This document shows positions 1 through 8,418 of a DNA stretch of 20,041 bases, piece after piece. The translations under genes and the position numbers were made by a program. The first letter of the stretch is position 1; each line of letters begins with the position of its first letter. The notes beneath the pieces were generated by a model. It saw only the letters and a list, made by a program, of their open reading frames with translations. It ran no database searches and was not told the DNA's origin. This DNA is from an uncultured Bacillota bacterium (GTDB taxonomy: Bacteria; Bacillota; Clostridia; Christensenellales; UBA1242), in the NCBI GenBank assembly GCA_947090235.1, contig CAMUNJ010000005.1, positions 1 to 20,041 of the forward strand, written 5' to 3'.

Positions 1-1
1 T

Positions 2-454
2 GAAGATGGCTCAGGTGCAATTTCAAGAGCTGCAGGACAATGGGCTAGAGGTGTTGGTGGTGCATTCCTTAAAGGTTTGCAAGAAGGTTTGCCAGACATG
101 GGTATTAATTTAGGCAAGATTAAGGGCGTGTTTAACAAAGGCAATAATAATAAGTATGATGATAAGGGAGATATTACTGGTACATATGGTGGACATCGTA
201 GAGATACTAAGGAAGAAATTGCAAGAAAGGTTGCTGCTGGCGAAAATGCTGCACCACCTACAGTTAAAGGCTTCTTCAAAGGTCTTGGAGGTGTATTAAC
301 ACAACCATTTAATCATAAATATGAACAAGGGAAATCCCCTTTTGGCTTAAAGGGGCCTAGTGACGAAAAGCGTACTGCAGATACTTTGGCTAAGTTGGAA
401 CAAACTAATCAAGCATTATTGAAAGCTGTTGAAAAACTTAATAGAGCCAGGTAG
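2..454 (+). CDS. C-terminal tail of a VirB6/TrbL-like conjugation membrane protein (5' end outside window)
   Basis: The reading frame is open from the first bases, so this is the 3' end of a longer gene; the in-frame TTG at 77 is not a credible start because the similarity to the neighbour begins before it. The visible 150 residues match the tail of the convergent protein at 594-2978: a GGAFLKG/GGAFLKF block, an NNNKYDDKG/NNKYDKDG block, and a nearly identical C-terminus containing SDEKRTADTLA and ending in LNRAR. No membrane segment is visible in this part. By analogy the missing N-terminal part should be a polytopic membrane domain of a type IV secretion channel. The tail is polar and its last 30 residues look helical, which suggests a cytoplasmic contact or multimerisation element. 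Function is inferred only from the paralogue. Confidence 0.75.
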   Translation, partial: EDGSGAISRAAGQWARGVGGAFLKGLQEGLPDMGINLGKIKGVFNKGNNNKYDDKGDITGTYGGHRRDTKEEIARKVAAGENAAPPTVKGFFKGLGGVLTQPFNHKYEQGKSPFGLKGPSDEKRTADTLAKLEQTNQALLKAVEKLNRAR

Positions 455-461
455 TATTCAA

Positions 462-521
462 TATTTGTAATTAAAAAAAGATAAATGAATTAATTCATTT
501 ATCTTTTTTTAATTACAAATA
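462..521. terminator. 60-bp perfect palindrome, bidirectional terminator between convergent genes
   Basis: Positions 462-491 are the exact reverse complement of 492-521, with no loop bases at the centre (GAATT/AATTC). The outer arms contain seven-base A and T runs, so a transcript from either side gives a hairpin followed by a U tract. It lies 8 bases after the stop of the left gene and about 70 bases after the stop of the right gene, where a shared terminator is expected. Perfect symmetry over 60 bases is more than termination needs. Confidence 0.8.
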
Positions 522-593
522 CAACTTAAATTTGAAAATTCCTTTTTTATTTTAAATTAATTTCAGAATTTTATAGTATTTCTTTAATTTTTA

Positions 594-2978
594 CTATGGC
601 CTTGCCCTGTTTAATTTCTCAATTGCTTTCAATAATGCTTGATTAGTTTGTTCCATTCGGGCTAGCGTATCGGCTGTACGTTTTTCATCGCTAGGTGCAA
701 CTACTCCTGGAGGTGCCCCAGGGCCAGGTCTACCTGTAAAGACACTGCCAAGTGCTTTTAATGGCGATAGCAAGTTTTGACCAAGTTGTCTACCAAATCC
801 GCCAGCACTACCAGCAGCTCTTTGATCAACAGGTGATACATAAGAACCTGCATACTTGCCATCTTTGTCGTACTTGTTATTATCTAACATCTGGAATACA
901 CCTTGTATACCTTTTACTGGTATATTTAAATCTTTTATTCCTTCTTGAATAAACTTCAAGAAAGCACCACCAATTTCTTGTCCAGCATTTAAGAAATCTG
1001 CGCGGAATAAATTTCTGCCATGATTAGTTGAGCCTGTTTCAGGATCCATATAATAAGCCTGTCTAATTGCAGCACGCCTTTCTGTTAAATTTTCTATTGT
1101 ATCAAGTTTTTCTTGATCATTCTTATTATAACCGCCACTTTCAATCAATTGTTTATTATCTCTATAAGTTTTACTATCTCTTGTTAATTGATTATCAGCA
1201 GCCTCTGTTAGCATTTGTTCATAAGCGTCTTTATCTTTACCTGTAATATCTAAGCCTCTAGCCTTTGCTTTTGCTTGAGTTCTCTTCTCAAGATTTTTAT
1301 ATTGAGAAGTCTTTTTAAATTCACTCATTTCTTCTTCAACGCCTGCTGAAGCTGTTTCTACTCTAGAAGTTATTGTATCATCATCTGCTAAATCCCTTTG
1401 TGCTTTGTTTAGGGCTCTAGTATTTCTCTTATCTTTTATTTTACCGACACCAATGTTTATTCCAGTTCTTAAAAACCTTGCCGCAGGAGTCATTGCCATT
1501 CCTATATGAGCAGCACCTGCTGTCCATTTAGCCGCTTTTCCTACTGTTTCACCCAGATCTTTTTTCATACCATTACCTTCATCAAAGGCGTTCTTTCCCC
1601 CAATAAGCCCAGAGATAAAAGCAATAAAGGCTTTAACAGAGAGGAGGCCTACGATGATAATCAGGCTGTTTATAACCATACTTGGCAAGTCTACATATGG
1701 ATTCCAACCAAACCAGTTAAATTCGTTGATATATGGTAATATGAGGAAGAAGATGTTCATCCCTATAATTGATCCAAACGCCATCAAGATATATCCCATA
1801 AATTCACCACGCCATTTCTTAAACGCTCCAAATTCATCTAGAGGAGCGAGTCCAAGGACAGCGGGGTATATAAGGAAGAGGGCGGCGCTCTGGATTAATC
1901 TTGCCATTAGGCCTATTATTATACTTGTTAGCAACCCAAACGACACTATTATTGATGCAAATCCTACAAAAAAGTTGAAGTTCCATAGGTAATAGTAATA
2001 CCATACAAGTCCTACATTATATTTCGAAAAGCCTGGACTGGACCCTGCAAATCTAAAAAAATCCACACCTGCAATTGAAATCAAAATATCCTCTGCTGCA
2101 CTATATGCGTTATTTGCATAAATATGGCCTTTAACATGTAAATTGTTTTGAAAAGCGTAATCTACCTGATACGCAAGCCAATCTTGATTTGAAATATTAG
2201 CAGGTTTAGATGGAACATTCATATCTCCTAAAACACCAGCAGTATAAAAGTTTAAAGTACTAGCAATAAATTGTCCATTTCTAACACGATTTGCACCATA
2301 AGAAGCACACTTAAACATCATACCAGATATAGTTTGAGATGAAGATGTTGGGCCAAAACCAAAGAAGTCATAGTAAGTATAATTACCATCAGAATCACCT
2401 TCTAAATTTTGTAAAGCAGTATCCCCATAAATACCACGAATTGTTTCTTCTGTTGCTCTACCAGCTGTTATGTTGTCTAGTGTTGTGAGCATAAATTGAG
2501 AAATATAAATCCCCAAAATAACTGCTACAGGAACTATAGCAAAAGTGAATATTGCTTTTACAGCAGTATAGACATAAGAAAGAGGGTTTGTTTTATTACT
2601 ATCTTCACCATAGTGAGATTTTATTATTGCAACAATAGTACTTATAACTAAAACTATAAGCCCAAATATTGCAAGCGACCAAAACACTGTTGAAAGTGCA
2701 GAATATGTACCAGCATTACGCCCTATACCGAGCATACCATAAATAAATTCAAGAACTGGATCTTGTTGAGCCACCTCTGTAAGGTCGCCGTTGATATTAA
2801 TCCAATAAGAATCAAGACCAGCAAGTTTACGCATCACGCATTGAAGAAGGTCAAGGCAACTCGCAACGGCTGTGTATATAAGATAAATAATTTTTGCAAC
2901 ATTATCAAACAAAACTGTAACATAATCCCACATACTATAGCCAGTAAACCAGCTTATAAGGTCTGCTAGTTGAGTCAT
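594..2978 (-). CDS. VirB6/TrbL-like polytopic membrane protein of a type IV secretion (conjugation) system
   Basis: A 794-residue protein. It has hydrophobic segments at roughly residues 20-48, 95-120, 135-165, 325-375, 393-418 and 434-463, and a polar loop at about 170-320. A soluble tail of about 330 residues follows, rich in charged helices. The block around residues 358-412 (R-L-I-Q, then LAPLDEF, KKWRGEF, GMNIFF) resembles the core of VirB6/TrbL-like proteins of Gram-positive integrative elements, which form the inner-membrane channel; this is recognition by eye. The start is well supported: AAGGAGG at 2986-2992 lies seven bases before ATG. The tail is paralogous to the convergent partial gene on the left. 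No ATPase, relaxase or coupling protein is visible in the window, so the rest of the system would lie to the left or be absent. Confidence 0.6.
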   Translation of the reverse strand: MTQLADLISWFTGYSMWDYVTVLFDNVAKIIYLIYTAVASCLDLLQCVMRKLAGLDSYWININGDLTEVAQQDPVLEFIYGMLGIGRNAGTYSALSTVFWSLAIFGLIVLVISTIVAIIKSHYGEDSNKTNPLSYVYTAVKAIFTFAIVPVAVILGIYISQFMLTTLDNITAGRATEETIRGIYGDTALQNLEGDSDGNYTYYDFFGFGPTSSSQTISGMMFKCASYGANRVRNGQFIASTLNFYTAGVLGDMNVPSKPANISNQDWLAYQVDYAFQNNLHVKGHIYANNAYSAAEDILISIAGVDFFRFAGSSPGFSKYNVGLVWYYYYLWNFNFFVGFASIIVSFGLLTSIIIGLMARLIQSAALFLIYPAVLGLAPLDEFGAFKKWRGEFMGYILMAFGSIIGMNIFFLILPYINEFNWFGWNPYVDLPSMVINSLIIIVGLLSVKAFIAFISGLIGGKNAFDEGNGMKKDLGETVGKAAKWTAGAAHIGMAMTPAARFLRTGINIGVGKIKDKRNTRALNKAQRDLADDDTITSRVETASAGVEEEMSEFKKTSQYKNLEKRTQAKAKARGLDITGKDKDAYEQMLTEAADNQLTRDSKTYRDNKQLIESGGYNKNDQEKLDTIENLTERRAAIRQAYYMDPETGSTNHGRNLFRADFLNAGQEIGGAFLKFIQEGIKDLNIPVKGIQGVFQMLDNNKYDKDGKYAGSYVSPVDQRAAGSAGGFGRQLGQNLLSPLKALGSVFTGRPGPGAPPGVVAPSDEKRTADTLARMEQTNQALLKAIEKLNRARP

Positions 2979-3030
2979 TTATCTTCCTCCTTCTGTAAAT
3001 AGTTTAACAAACAAGTCAATTAATATTTAT

Positions 3031-3059
3031 ATATTAACAAATTTATTTGCAAAAATCAA
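3031..3059 (-). promoter_or_regulatory. Probable sigma-A promoter of the VirB6-like gene
   Basis: On the minus strand TTGATT (3054-3059) is followed after 17 bases by TAATAT (3031-3036), giving a leader of about 45 bases before the Shine-Dalgarno site. Both hexamers are imperfect matches, so confidence is moderate. Confidence 0.4.
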
Positions 3060-3121
3060 GAGATTTGAAAGTGTTTGTTATATTTTTTACAATTTTTACT
3101 TATCAGATTGTGTAATATAAG

Positions 3122-3150
3122 TTGAAATAAAAATCAAAAGATGCTAGAAT
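3122..3150 (+). promoter_or_regulatory. Sigma-A promoter of tatD-rsmA
   Basis: TTGAAA (3122-3127), a 17-base spacer, and TAGAAT (3145-3150). The expected transcription start near 3157 falls at the Shine-Dalgarno site AGGAG (3157-3161), so the leader is only about 10 bases. This argues for ATG 3167 as the tatD start and against GTG 3161. Confidence 0.7.
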
Positions 3151-3166
3151 AACAAAAGGAGTGATT

Positions 3167-3934
3167 ATGCTTATAGATACACACGCACATCTTACAGACA
3201 AAAGGTTTGAAGGAGAGGTGCAAGAAATAATAAAAAAATCTTACGATAGTATGGTTGAAATAGTTATTACTAGCGGAACAAATTTAAAGACTTCAAAAAT
3301 GGCAGTGTCATTAGCAGAGGAATTTGAGGGTGTTTTTGCTTCGATTGGCGTGCATCCTCAAGATGCGGACGAATATAATGATAAAATTGAAAAAGAACTT
3401 GAAGAACTTGCACAAAGCAGAAAGGTTATAGCAATTGGCGAAATTGGACTTGAATATCTTGAAGGCTGTGTCGATAGAGAAGTACAAAAACAAGTTTTTG
3501 AAAGACAGATCAAACTTGCTTATAAATTAGATTTACCAATTGTTATACACACTCGCGAAGCGATAGGTGATACTATGGAAATTTTGAAGGCCAACAAAGA
3601 ATTACTAACTAATGGTGGAACATTACATTGTTTTAGCGAAAGTGAAGAAATAGCAAAAGAAGCAATCAAACTTGGATTAAATATTTCTGTTGGCGGAGTT
3701 TCTACTTTTACAAATGCAAAAAGGCTACAAGAGGTTATTAAAAACATACCTATTGACAAAATCATTTTGGAAACAGATTGTCCATATCTAGCACCAACTC
3801 CATTTAGAGGTCAACGAAACGACCCTAGTTTTATACCTTATATTGCTCAAAATCTAGCCGATCTTAAAGGTTTGAGCGTTGAAGAAGTGGCAAAAATAAC
3901 AACTTTAAACGCAAGGAGGTTATTTAAAATTTGA
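3167..3934 (+). CDS. tatD: TatD-family metal-dependent deoxyribonuclease
   Basis: A 255-residue protein of full TatD/YabD length. It is a TIM-barrel metallo-hydrolase thought to act on DNA 3' ends. Metal ligands are in the expected order: H6 and H8 in THAHLTD, E in GEIGLEY, H in IVIHTREA, H in LHCFSES, and D in LETDCPYLAP, followed by the family's TPFRGQRN segment. ATG 3167 is chosen because AGGAG sits five bases upstream; the GTG at 3161 lies inside that site. The stop overlaps the start of rsmA (TGATG). The tatD-rsmA neighbourhood is known from B. subtilis (yabD ... ksgA), although the genes normally found between them there are absent here. Confidence 0.93.
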   Translation: MLIDTHAHLTDKRFEGEVQEIIKKSYDSMVEIVITSGTNLKTSKMAVSLAEEFEGVFASIGVHPQDADEYNDKIEKELEELAQSRKVIAIGEIGLEYLEGCVDREVQKQVFERQIKLAYKLDLPIVIHTREAIGDTMEILKANKELLTNGGTLHCFSESEEIAKEAIKLGLNISVGGVSTFTNAKRLQEVIKNIPIDKIILETDCPYLAPTPFRGQRNDPSFIPYIAQNLADLKGLSVEEVAKITTLNARRLFKI

Positions 3935-4725
3935 TGGAACACGAATTTAAAAAAAAGTTTGGTCAAAATTTTTTGAGTGATAAAAATCTTCTTTTGGCTA
4001 TAGTAAACGATGCGGAAATTTGCAAGCAAGACAATGTTTTGGAGATAGGAGCAGGTGCTGGGGCTCTTACAACACCTTTAAGTGAAAAATCTAAAAAAGT
4101 CGTTTCTTTTGAAATTGACAAAGATTTACAAGATCATTTACTAAATTTAAATTTGAAAAACACAACTTTTATATTTAAAGATGCTCTCAAAGAAGATATA
4201 AAAGAAATAGAAAAGCATTTTGATAATCAAGAGTATAAACTTGTGGCAAATCTACCCTACTATATAACTACCCCACTAATTTTTAAATTTTTGGAAGAAA
4301 GCGATAAAGTAAGTTCTCTTACAATCATGGTACAAAAAGAGGTGGCGGAACGAATGGCTGCACAGGAAGGTGGAAAAGATTATGGTGTTTTGACTATCAT
4401 GGTAAAGTTTTTTGGCGATGCTAAAATAACTCGAATTGTAGGACGACAAATGTTTTATCCCCAACCTAATGTAGATTCAGCCGTAGTGAATATATCAAGA
4501 AATCAAAAATATCAAGATATAAACAGAAAAGATTTTTACGAATTTATAAAAATCTGTTTTTCTATGCGTAGAAAAACTTTAGCAAACAATTTAAGCAATG
4601 GATACAAATTGAACAAGCAACAACTTGCACAAAAATTATCAAACTTTGACCTTGCCAGAAGAGCCGAAAGTTTTTGTTTAGACGAATTTGTAGAAATGTT
4701 TAAAACTTTAGATAATAAAAAATAA
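3934..4725 (+). CDS. rsmA: 16S rRNA (adenine1518-N6/adenine1519-N6)-dimethyltransferase RsmA/KsgA
   Basis: A 263-residue protein that dimethylates two adjacent adenines near the 3' end of 16S rRNA using S-adenosylmethionine. Visible signatures are KKKFGQNFLSD at residues 6-16, the SAM-binding LEIGAGAGALT from residue 36, the catalytic NLPY at 106-109, and the C-terminal FSMRRKTLANNL. ATG 3934 overlaps the tatD stop, so the two are translationally coupled. The ribosome site AAGGAGGT (3913-3920) lies 13 bases before this ATG but 10 bases before the adjacent TTG 3931; TTG could therefore be the true start, adding one residue. Confidence 0.95.
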   Translation: MEHEFKKKFGQNFLSDKNLLLAIVNDAEICKQDNVLEIGAGAGALTTPLSEKSKKVVSFEIDKDLQDHLLNLNLKNTTFIFKDALKEDIKEIEKHFDNQEYKLVANLPYYITTPLIFKFLEESDKVSSLTIMVQKEVAERMAAQEGGKDYGVLTIMVKFFGDAKITRIVGRQMFYPQPNVDSAVVNISRNQKYQDINRKDFYEFIKICFSMRRKTLANNLSNGYKLNKQQLAQKLSNFDLARRAESFCLDEFVEMFKTLDNKK

Positions 4726-4728
4726 AAT

Positions 4729-4765
4729 TATGCTCTACCTTTCTTTTTGAAAAGTGTAGAGCATA
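4729..4765 (+). terminator. Hairpin between rsmA and spmA, weak terminator or translation control element
   Basis: A perfect 10-bp stem (TATGCTCTAC at 4729-4738 with GTAGAGCATA at 4756-4765) with a 17-base loop, followed by an AT-rich stretch without a proper U run. It ends nine bases before the spmA ATG and fills the place where a ribosome site would be. It could terminate tatD-rsmA transcripts inefficiently, or control spmA translation. Confidence 0.45.
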
Positions 4766-4774
4766 TATTATTTT

Positions 4775-5359
4775 ATGAATAAAATTTGGCTTTTTATGGT
4801 TGTTGCAAGTTTAGGGTTTCTTATTTGGACAAACCCTGCTTCTATTATGACAGAAATGATATCTGCTTCTAACGATGCACTTAAACTTTGCGTAGAACTT
4901 GCTGGTGTTTATGCTGTATGGCTTGGCATTTTGGAACTTGTTGACGAGTCTGAATTGAGCGAAAAATTAGCAAAATTATTAAAACCAATTATAAAAAAAT
5001 TGTTTAAAATCGACAACGAAGAAATTCAAAGAATGATTGCTATGAATATGTCTGCCAATATGTTAGGCCTAGGCAATGCTGCAACTCCCATGGGCATAAA
5101 GGCAATGAAATCTCTTGATGATGGCTCAGGAGTTGCCAATACAGCCATGATAATGCTTATTGTTTTAAATGCTACAAGTATTCAACTTCTTCCAAGTACA
5201 GTTATAGGTCTTCGGGCAAGTGCGGGAAGCGTGAGTCCTGCGGACATAATTTTGCCTACTCTTATTGCAACTATCGCAACAACAATTTTAGGAATTATAC
5301 TAGTAAAACTATTTTCTTCAATTTATGAAAAACATAAATACAGGAGAATAAAATCATGA
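4775..5359 (+). CDS. spmA: Spore maturation protein A
   Basis: A 194-residue integral membrane protein of the nucleoside-recognition (Gate) family. In Bacillus, SpmA and SpmB are needed for proper dehydration of the spore core. The pattern fits the family: an N-terminal hydrophobic segment starting at IWLFMVV, a GVYAVWLGILELVDES segment, the conserved NMSANMLGLGNAATPMGIKAM core near residues 90-110, and two C-terminal membrane helices. The stop overlaps the spmB start (ATGA). No Shine-Dalgarno sequence precedes ATG 4775 and a hairpin is there instead. A TATATT lies five bases before ATG, but no good -35 goes with it. Downstream ATG 4796 would remove conserved N-terminal sequence. Confidence 0.92.
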   Translation: MNKIWLFMVVASLGFLIWTNPASIMTEMISASNDALKLCVELAGVYAVWLGILELVDESELSEKLAKLLKPIIKKLFKIDNEEIQRMIAMNMSANMLGLGNAATPMGIKAMKSLDDGSGVANTAMIMLIVLNATSIQLLPSTVIGLRASAGSVSPADIILPTLIATIATTILGIILVKLFSSIYEKHKYRRIKS

Positions 5360-5862
5360 GTATTTACATTCTCCCAATTCTTTTTCTTGGCATTTTTGTT
5401 TATAGTTATTTCAAAAAAGTCAACACCTACGATACCTTTGTTAAAGGTGCAAAAGGAGCAATCCCTTTAATATTGGACATTTTCCCTTTTATAGCCACAA
5501 TAATGATAGCAGTTGCATTGCTTCGTGCAAGTGGAATAACCAATACTTTGGCTTATTTATTGAATCCTGTTTTCTCATTTTTAGGAATCCCAAGCGAATT
5601 GACCGAACTTATTTTGCTACGCCCTTTCACTGGAGCAGGAAGTTATGGACTGCTTGGCGATGTTTTGTCCACCTATGGCCCAGATAGTTATATCTCTCGT
5701 TGTGCTTGTGTAATACTTGGCTGTAGTGAAACGATATTTTATGTTGCAACTGTCTACTTTTCTCAAACAAAAGTCAAAAAACTTTTATATGCAATCCCTG
5801 TTGCATTGATTTGTGCTATGGTTGGTGCAATTATTGCCTGCTTTGTGTGTAGGTTTATTTAA
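5356..5862 (+). CDS. spmB: Spore maturation protein B
   Basis: A 168-residue membrane protein, partner of SpmA and of the same Gate family. The family core is visible in KGAKGAIPLILDIFPFIA near residues 30-47, then LLRPFTGAGSYGLLGD and the C-terminal half with GCSETIFYVATVYF. The start overlaps the spmA stop by four bases and has AGGAGA upstream, so translation is coupled to spmA. Its 3' end overlaps the 3' end of trmN6 on the other strand by eight bases, with no terminator between. Presence of the pair implies an endospore-forming lineage, or one that kept these genes after losing sporulation. Confidence 0.93.
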   Translation: MSIYILPILFLGIFVYSYFKKVNTYDTFVKGAKGAIPLILDIFPFIATIMIAVALLRASGITNTLAYLLNPVFSFLGIPSELTELILLRPFTGAGSYGLLGDVLSTYGPDSYISRCACVILGCSETIFYVATVYFSQTKVKKLLYAIPVALICAMVGAIIACFVCRFI

Positions 5863-6580
5863 AATTTCGCGTTTGTAGTTTTTCTAAAAACTTTCCATCT
5901 TGTTCGTTGGTTACTAAATTTGGCAGGACTTTAACCCCTGCATTGCCACCTTTTACAGACTCTATCACAACCAGAACAACCCTACCTTTGCCATTTTCTG
6001 TGAAAAACATTGTTTTTGGTTGTAAATTATTTTTGATAAGTTCGGCTATCAGTTCCCCACTTCGTTCAGCCGAATAGACGACATAAAATCTTCCGCCAAA
6101 CCTGAGCATTTGATTTACACTTTTACAAAGATCATTTATTTTTAAAAGATTATCGTGTCGAGCAAACTCTCTAGTTTTATCTAACTTTTCATTATCAACA
6201 ATCTCTTTCATGTAAGGAGGGTTTGAAAATACAACATCAATCTCTCCTTTTTTGATATATTTATTGCAACTTTGCACATTATCTTCAATAATTTGTATTT
6301 TTTCTTGCAAATTATTTAATTCTACATTTCTTTTTGCAAGGTCAGCCATTTGCTTATCTATTTCAAATGCTGTTATTTTTTTGACATTATTTTTAGCAGT
6401 CGCAAGAATAGAAATAACTCCACAACCCGTTCCAATCTCAACCGCTCTTTCATTATGTTTTATTTTCAAAAAATTAGCCAATATAACCGAGTCCGAAGTA
6501 AAAGTATAAAGGTTTTTGTTTTGTATTATTTTTAAACCTTTACACTCTAAATCTTCAATTCTTTCATTTTTATATATCAT
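5855..6580 (-). CDS. trmN6: tRNA1(Val) (adenine37-N6)-methyltransferase-like protein (YabB/TrmN6 family)
   Basis: A 241-residue class I SAM-dependent methyltransferase. Motif I is EIGTGCG at residues 48-54, and the N6-adenine methyltransferase signature NPPY is at 120-123. The N-terminus (ERIEDL followed by a FTSDSVILANF segment) matches the YabB/TrmN6 layout, where the enzyme acts on A37 of a valine tRNA; the exact substrate here is inferred. It follows ricT by 67 bases, as yabB follows yaaT with one gene between in B. subtilis, so it is probably the last gene of the holB operon. No Shine-Dalgarno site is visible before ATG, although the start agrees with the family's N-terminus. Confidence 0.85.
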   Translation of the reverse strand: MIYKNERIEDLECKGLKIIQNKNLYTFTSDSVILANFLKIKHNERAVEIGTGCGVISILATAKNNVKKITAFEIDKQMADLAKRNVELNNLQEKIQIIEDNVQSCNKYIKKGEIDVVFSNPPYMKEIVDNEKLDKTREFARHDNLLKINDLCKSVNQMLRFGGRFYVVYSAERSGELIAELIKNNLQPKTMFFTENGKGRVVLVVIESVKGGNAGVKVLPNLVTNEQDGKFLEKLQTRNFK

Positions 6581-6647
6581 AAACTTTATTTTTTATAGTC
6601 GTGGCACATTTGGGGCCCTTTTCTTTATAAAAAAGAAGAGAAAAAAC

Positions 6648-7463
6648 TTATTCTTTTCTAAATTTTAAATCACTAAGATCAAATGTTTTGATTTCACTAG
6701 AATTATCGTCAGCAAAACGAACATCGACTTTCTTTTGAAGAAGGTCGCAATATACAACCTTGCCTTCGCCATCTGGTGTTCTGACAAAAGAATTAACCTT
6801 TGGCATAATCTTGAGAAGTTCTACATAATTTGCATTTTCATAAGATAGACAACAAAGCAATTTATTGCAAAGTCCACTTATACTATTTGGATTTAACGCC
6901 AACCCCTGATTTTTTGCCATTTTGATTGAAACATGATCACAAACGCCAACACCTTGACGGCAACATACTTCTTTTCCGCAAGGCCCTAAACCTCCCAAAA
7001 TGCGTGAAGCGTCACGAGGGCCAATTTGACGAAGTTCTATTTTAACTTTGTATTTTTCTGCCAATTTTTTTACCAAATCACGAAAGTCAACTCTGTTTTC
7101 ACTTGTAAAATTCACTGTGATTCGTGATAGATTATAATTCCCCTCAATAGAAACAACCTTCATTTCTAGTCCTAAATCAAGCACAAGTTTTTTTATATCA
7201 TTTATATAACTAGAAGCAATCTTATCGTTTTCTATTGCTTTATCAACTTCTTCCTGAGTTGCTATCTTCACAACATTCTTTAGCGAGCCTTCTAAAAGAG
7301 AAGCATCTATCTCTTGTTTTTCTTTTACAATAGTGACTATATCTTTTCCCTTTTCTGTCTCTACAATAACCTTGTCCCCTTTTTTCAATTCAAACCCATT
7401 AGGACTAAAGTAATAATTGTTATTGCCATGGACAAACTTTGCTGAAACAACTTCTATTTGCAT
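6648..7463 (-). CDS. ricT: PSP1-domain protein RicT (YaaT), iron-sulfur regulator of mRNA maturation
   Basis: A 271-residue protein of the RicT/YaaT family. In B. subtilis it joins RicA and RicF in a complex carrying iron-sulfur clusters that works with RNase Y in mRNA processing and promotes sporulation and competence. Seven cysteines lie in the PSP1 region at residues 162, 167, 168, 175, 199, 204 and 205 (GPCGKEVCC and LCNKLLCC contexts), as expected of cluster ligands. ATG overlaps the end of holB by 10 bases, and GGAGGT is located nine bases upstream, inside holB. The B. subtilis order holB-ricT is kept, but yabA, normally next, is missing. Confidence 0.93.
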   Translation of the reverse strand: MQIEVVSAKFVHGNNNYYFSPNGFELKKGDKVIVETEKGKDIVTIVKEKQEIDASLLEGSLKNVVKIATQEEVDKAIENDKIASSYINDIKKLVLDLGLEMKVVSIEGNYNLSRITVNFTSENRVDFRDLVKKLAEKYKVKIELRQIGPRDASRILGGLGPCGKEVCCRQGVGVCDHVSIKMAKNQGLALNPNSISGLCNKLLCCLSYENANYVELLKIMPKVNSFVRTPDGEGKVVYCDLLQKKVDVRFADDNSSEIKTFDLSDLKFRKE

Positions 7464-8413
7464 AGATATTTAACCTCCAAAATATTAAGTAAAAAGTTTT
7501 CAAGAGATAGTACTTGATTTACATTATAAGTTCGTTCTTTTACAACTTCATCAAGCCTAAATGCAATTTCGCATAATGCTCTAATTGTATATTCGCTGGC
7601 AGAAAACTTTAACTCTTGTTCAAACATTTTAAGTTTTATTGCATCAATCTTTCCAGCCTTGATTTTTATCATGTCACTAATTGCGACAGATAATATTTCA
7701 AATATAAGAAGATAATCTTCCTTGTAAGATTGTAATTTTTTTGAAAAAGACAAAACCTCTTTACTTGATTTCATTTTCGTTAAAATTGAAACGCTATCAC
7801 GACAAATTGAAATTAAGTCTTTTTTCCCCGCAAGAGCAATTGCTCTTCCTATTTGACCATCACTTATAGAAATTGCTAAATTTTCGCTTTCTTCATCAAT
7901 TCCATTTATCAAATTTTTTATTATATCATCACCAAGTCTTTGCAATTCTATTTTAACGCAACGCGATCTAATAGTTGGCAAAACTTTGTCTATATTTGAA
8001 CATGTTAACAAAAAATAAACATTATGAGGAGGCTCTTCCAAAATTTTTAAAAGTTTGTTTTGAGGTGCATCCATCGCTTCATCAATATTTTTTACTATAA
8101 AGATTTTTTTGCCAGCAAATATTGGTTTAATAAAAGATTCTCCAACTATATCTTCGCTATCTGCAACAAGAATTTTATCTTTCTCAGGATATATTTTCAA
8201 GTCTGGATGTGCATTTGCACAAACTTTTTGTGAATTTTGACTTTGGCTATCATTTTTATCATCAAAAATTAAACACGCAACAGATTTACTAAATTCTTCA
8301 GCATAAAAAGAGTCCTTGCTGATAAAAAGCAGGGATTTAGAAAGTTTTTGGTTTTTCACCTCTTTTTCAAGTGTCAAAAAATCTTGAGTTTTTACAATCT
8401 CATCTCTAAGCAT
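7454..8413 (-). CDS. holB: DNA polymerase III subunit delta' (clamp loader)
   Basis: A 319-residue AAA+ protein of the delta' type. It shows the Walker-B-like stretch KKIFIVKNIDEAMD near residue 102, LLKILEEPP at 121-129 and the SRC motif in TIRSRC at 147-152. The Walker A site is absent (the N-terminus reads QKLSKSLLF where GxxGxGKT would be), and the zinc-finger cysteines are largely missing; delta' is normally ATPase-inactive. It sits in the clamp loader that places the beta clamp on DNA. It overlaps ricT by 10 bases. There is no Shine-Dalgarno site before ATG; instead an extended -10 element ends five bases upstream, so the mRNA is probably leaderless. Confidence 0.92.
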   Translation of the reverse strand: MLRDEIVKTQDFLTLEKEVKNQKLSKSLLFISKDSFYAEEFSKSVACLIFDDKNDSQSQNSQKVCANAHPDLKIYPEKDKILVADSEDIVGESFIKPIFAGKKIFIVKNIDEAMDAPQNKLLKILEEPPHNVYFLLTCSNIDKVLPTIRSRCVKIELQRLGDDIIKNLINGIDEESENLAISISDGQIGRAIALAGKKDLISICRDSVSILTKMKSSKEVLSFSKKLQSYKEDYLLIFEILSVAISDMIKIKAGKIDAIKLKMFEQELKFSASEYTIRALCEIAFRLDEVVKERTYNVNQVLSLENFLLNILEVKYLCK

Positions 8414-8418
8414 AACTT

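Noticed and set aside
77..454. TTG 77 as start of a small separate gene
   Set aside because: Similarity to the paralogue extends upstream of it and the frame is open to the window edge.
3161..3166. GTG 3161 as tatD start
   Set aside because: It overlaps the AGGAG ribosome site that serves ATG 3167.
5855..5862. Frameshift or error at the spmB/trmN6 overlap
   Set aside because: Both proteins have full family length; an eight-base tail-to-tail overlap is ordinary.
6581..6647. Terminator or promoter between ricT and trmN6
   Set aside because: Only an imperfect AT-rich hairpin around 6619-6640 and a TATAAA without a -35 partner are present; neither is convincing.
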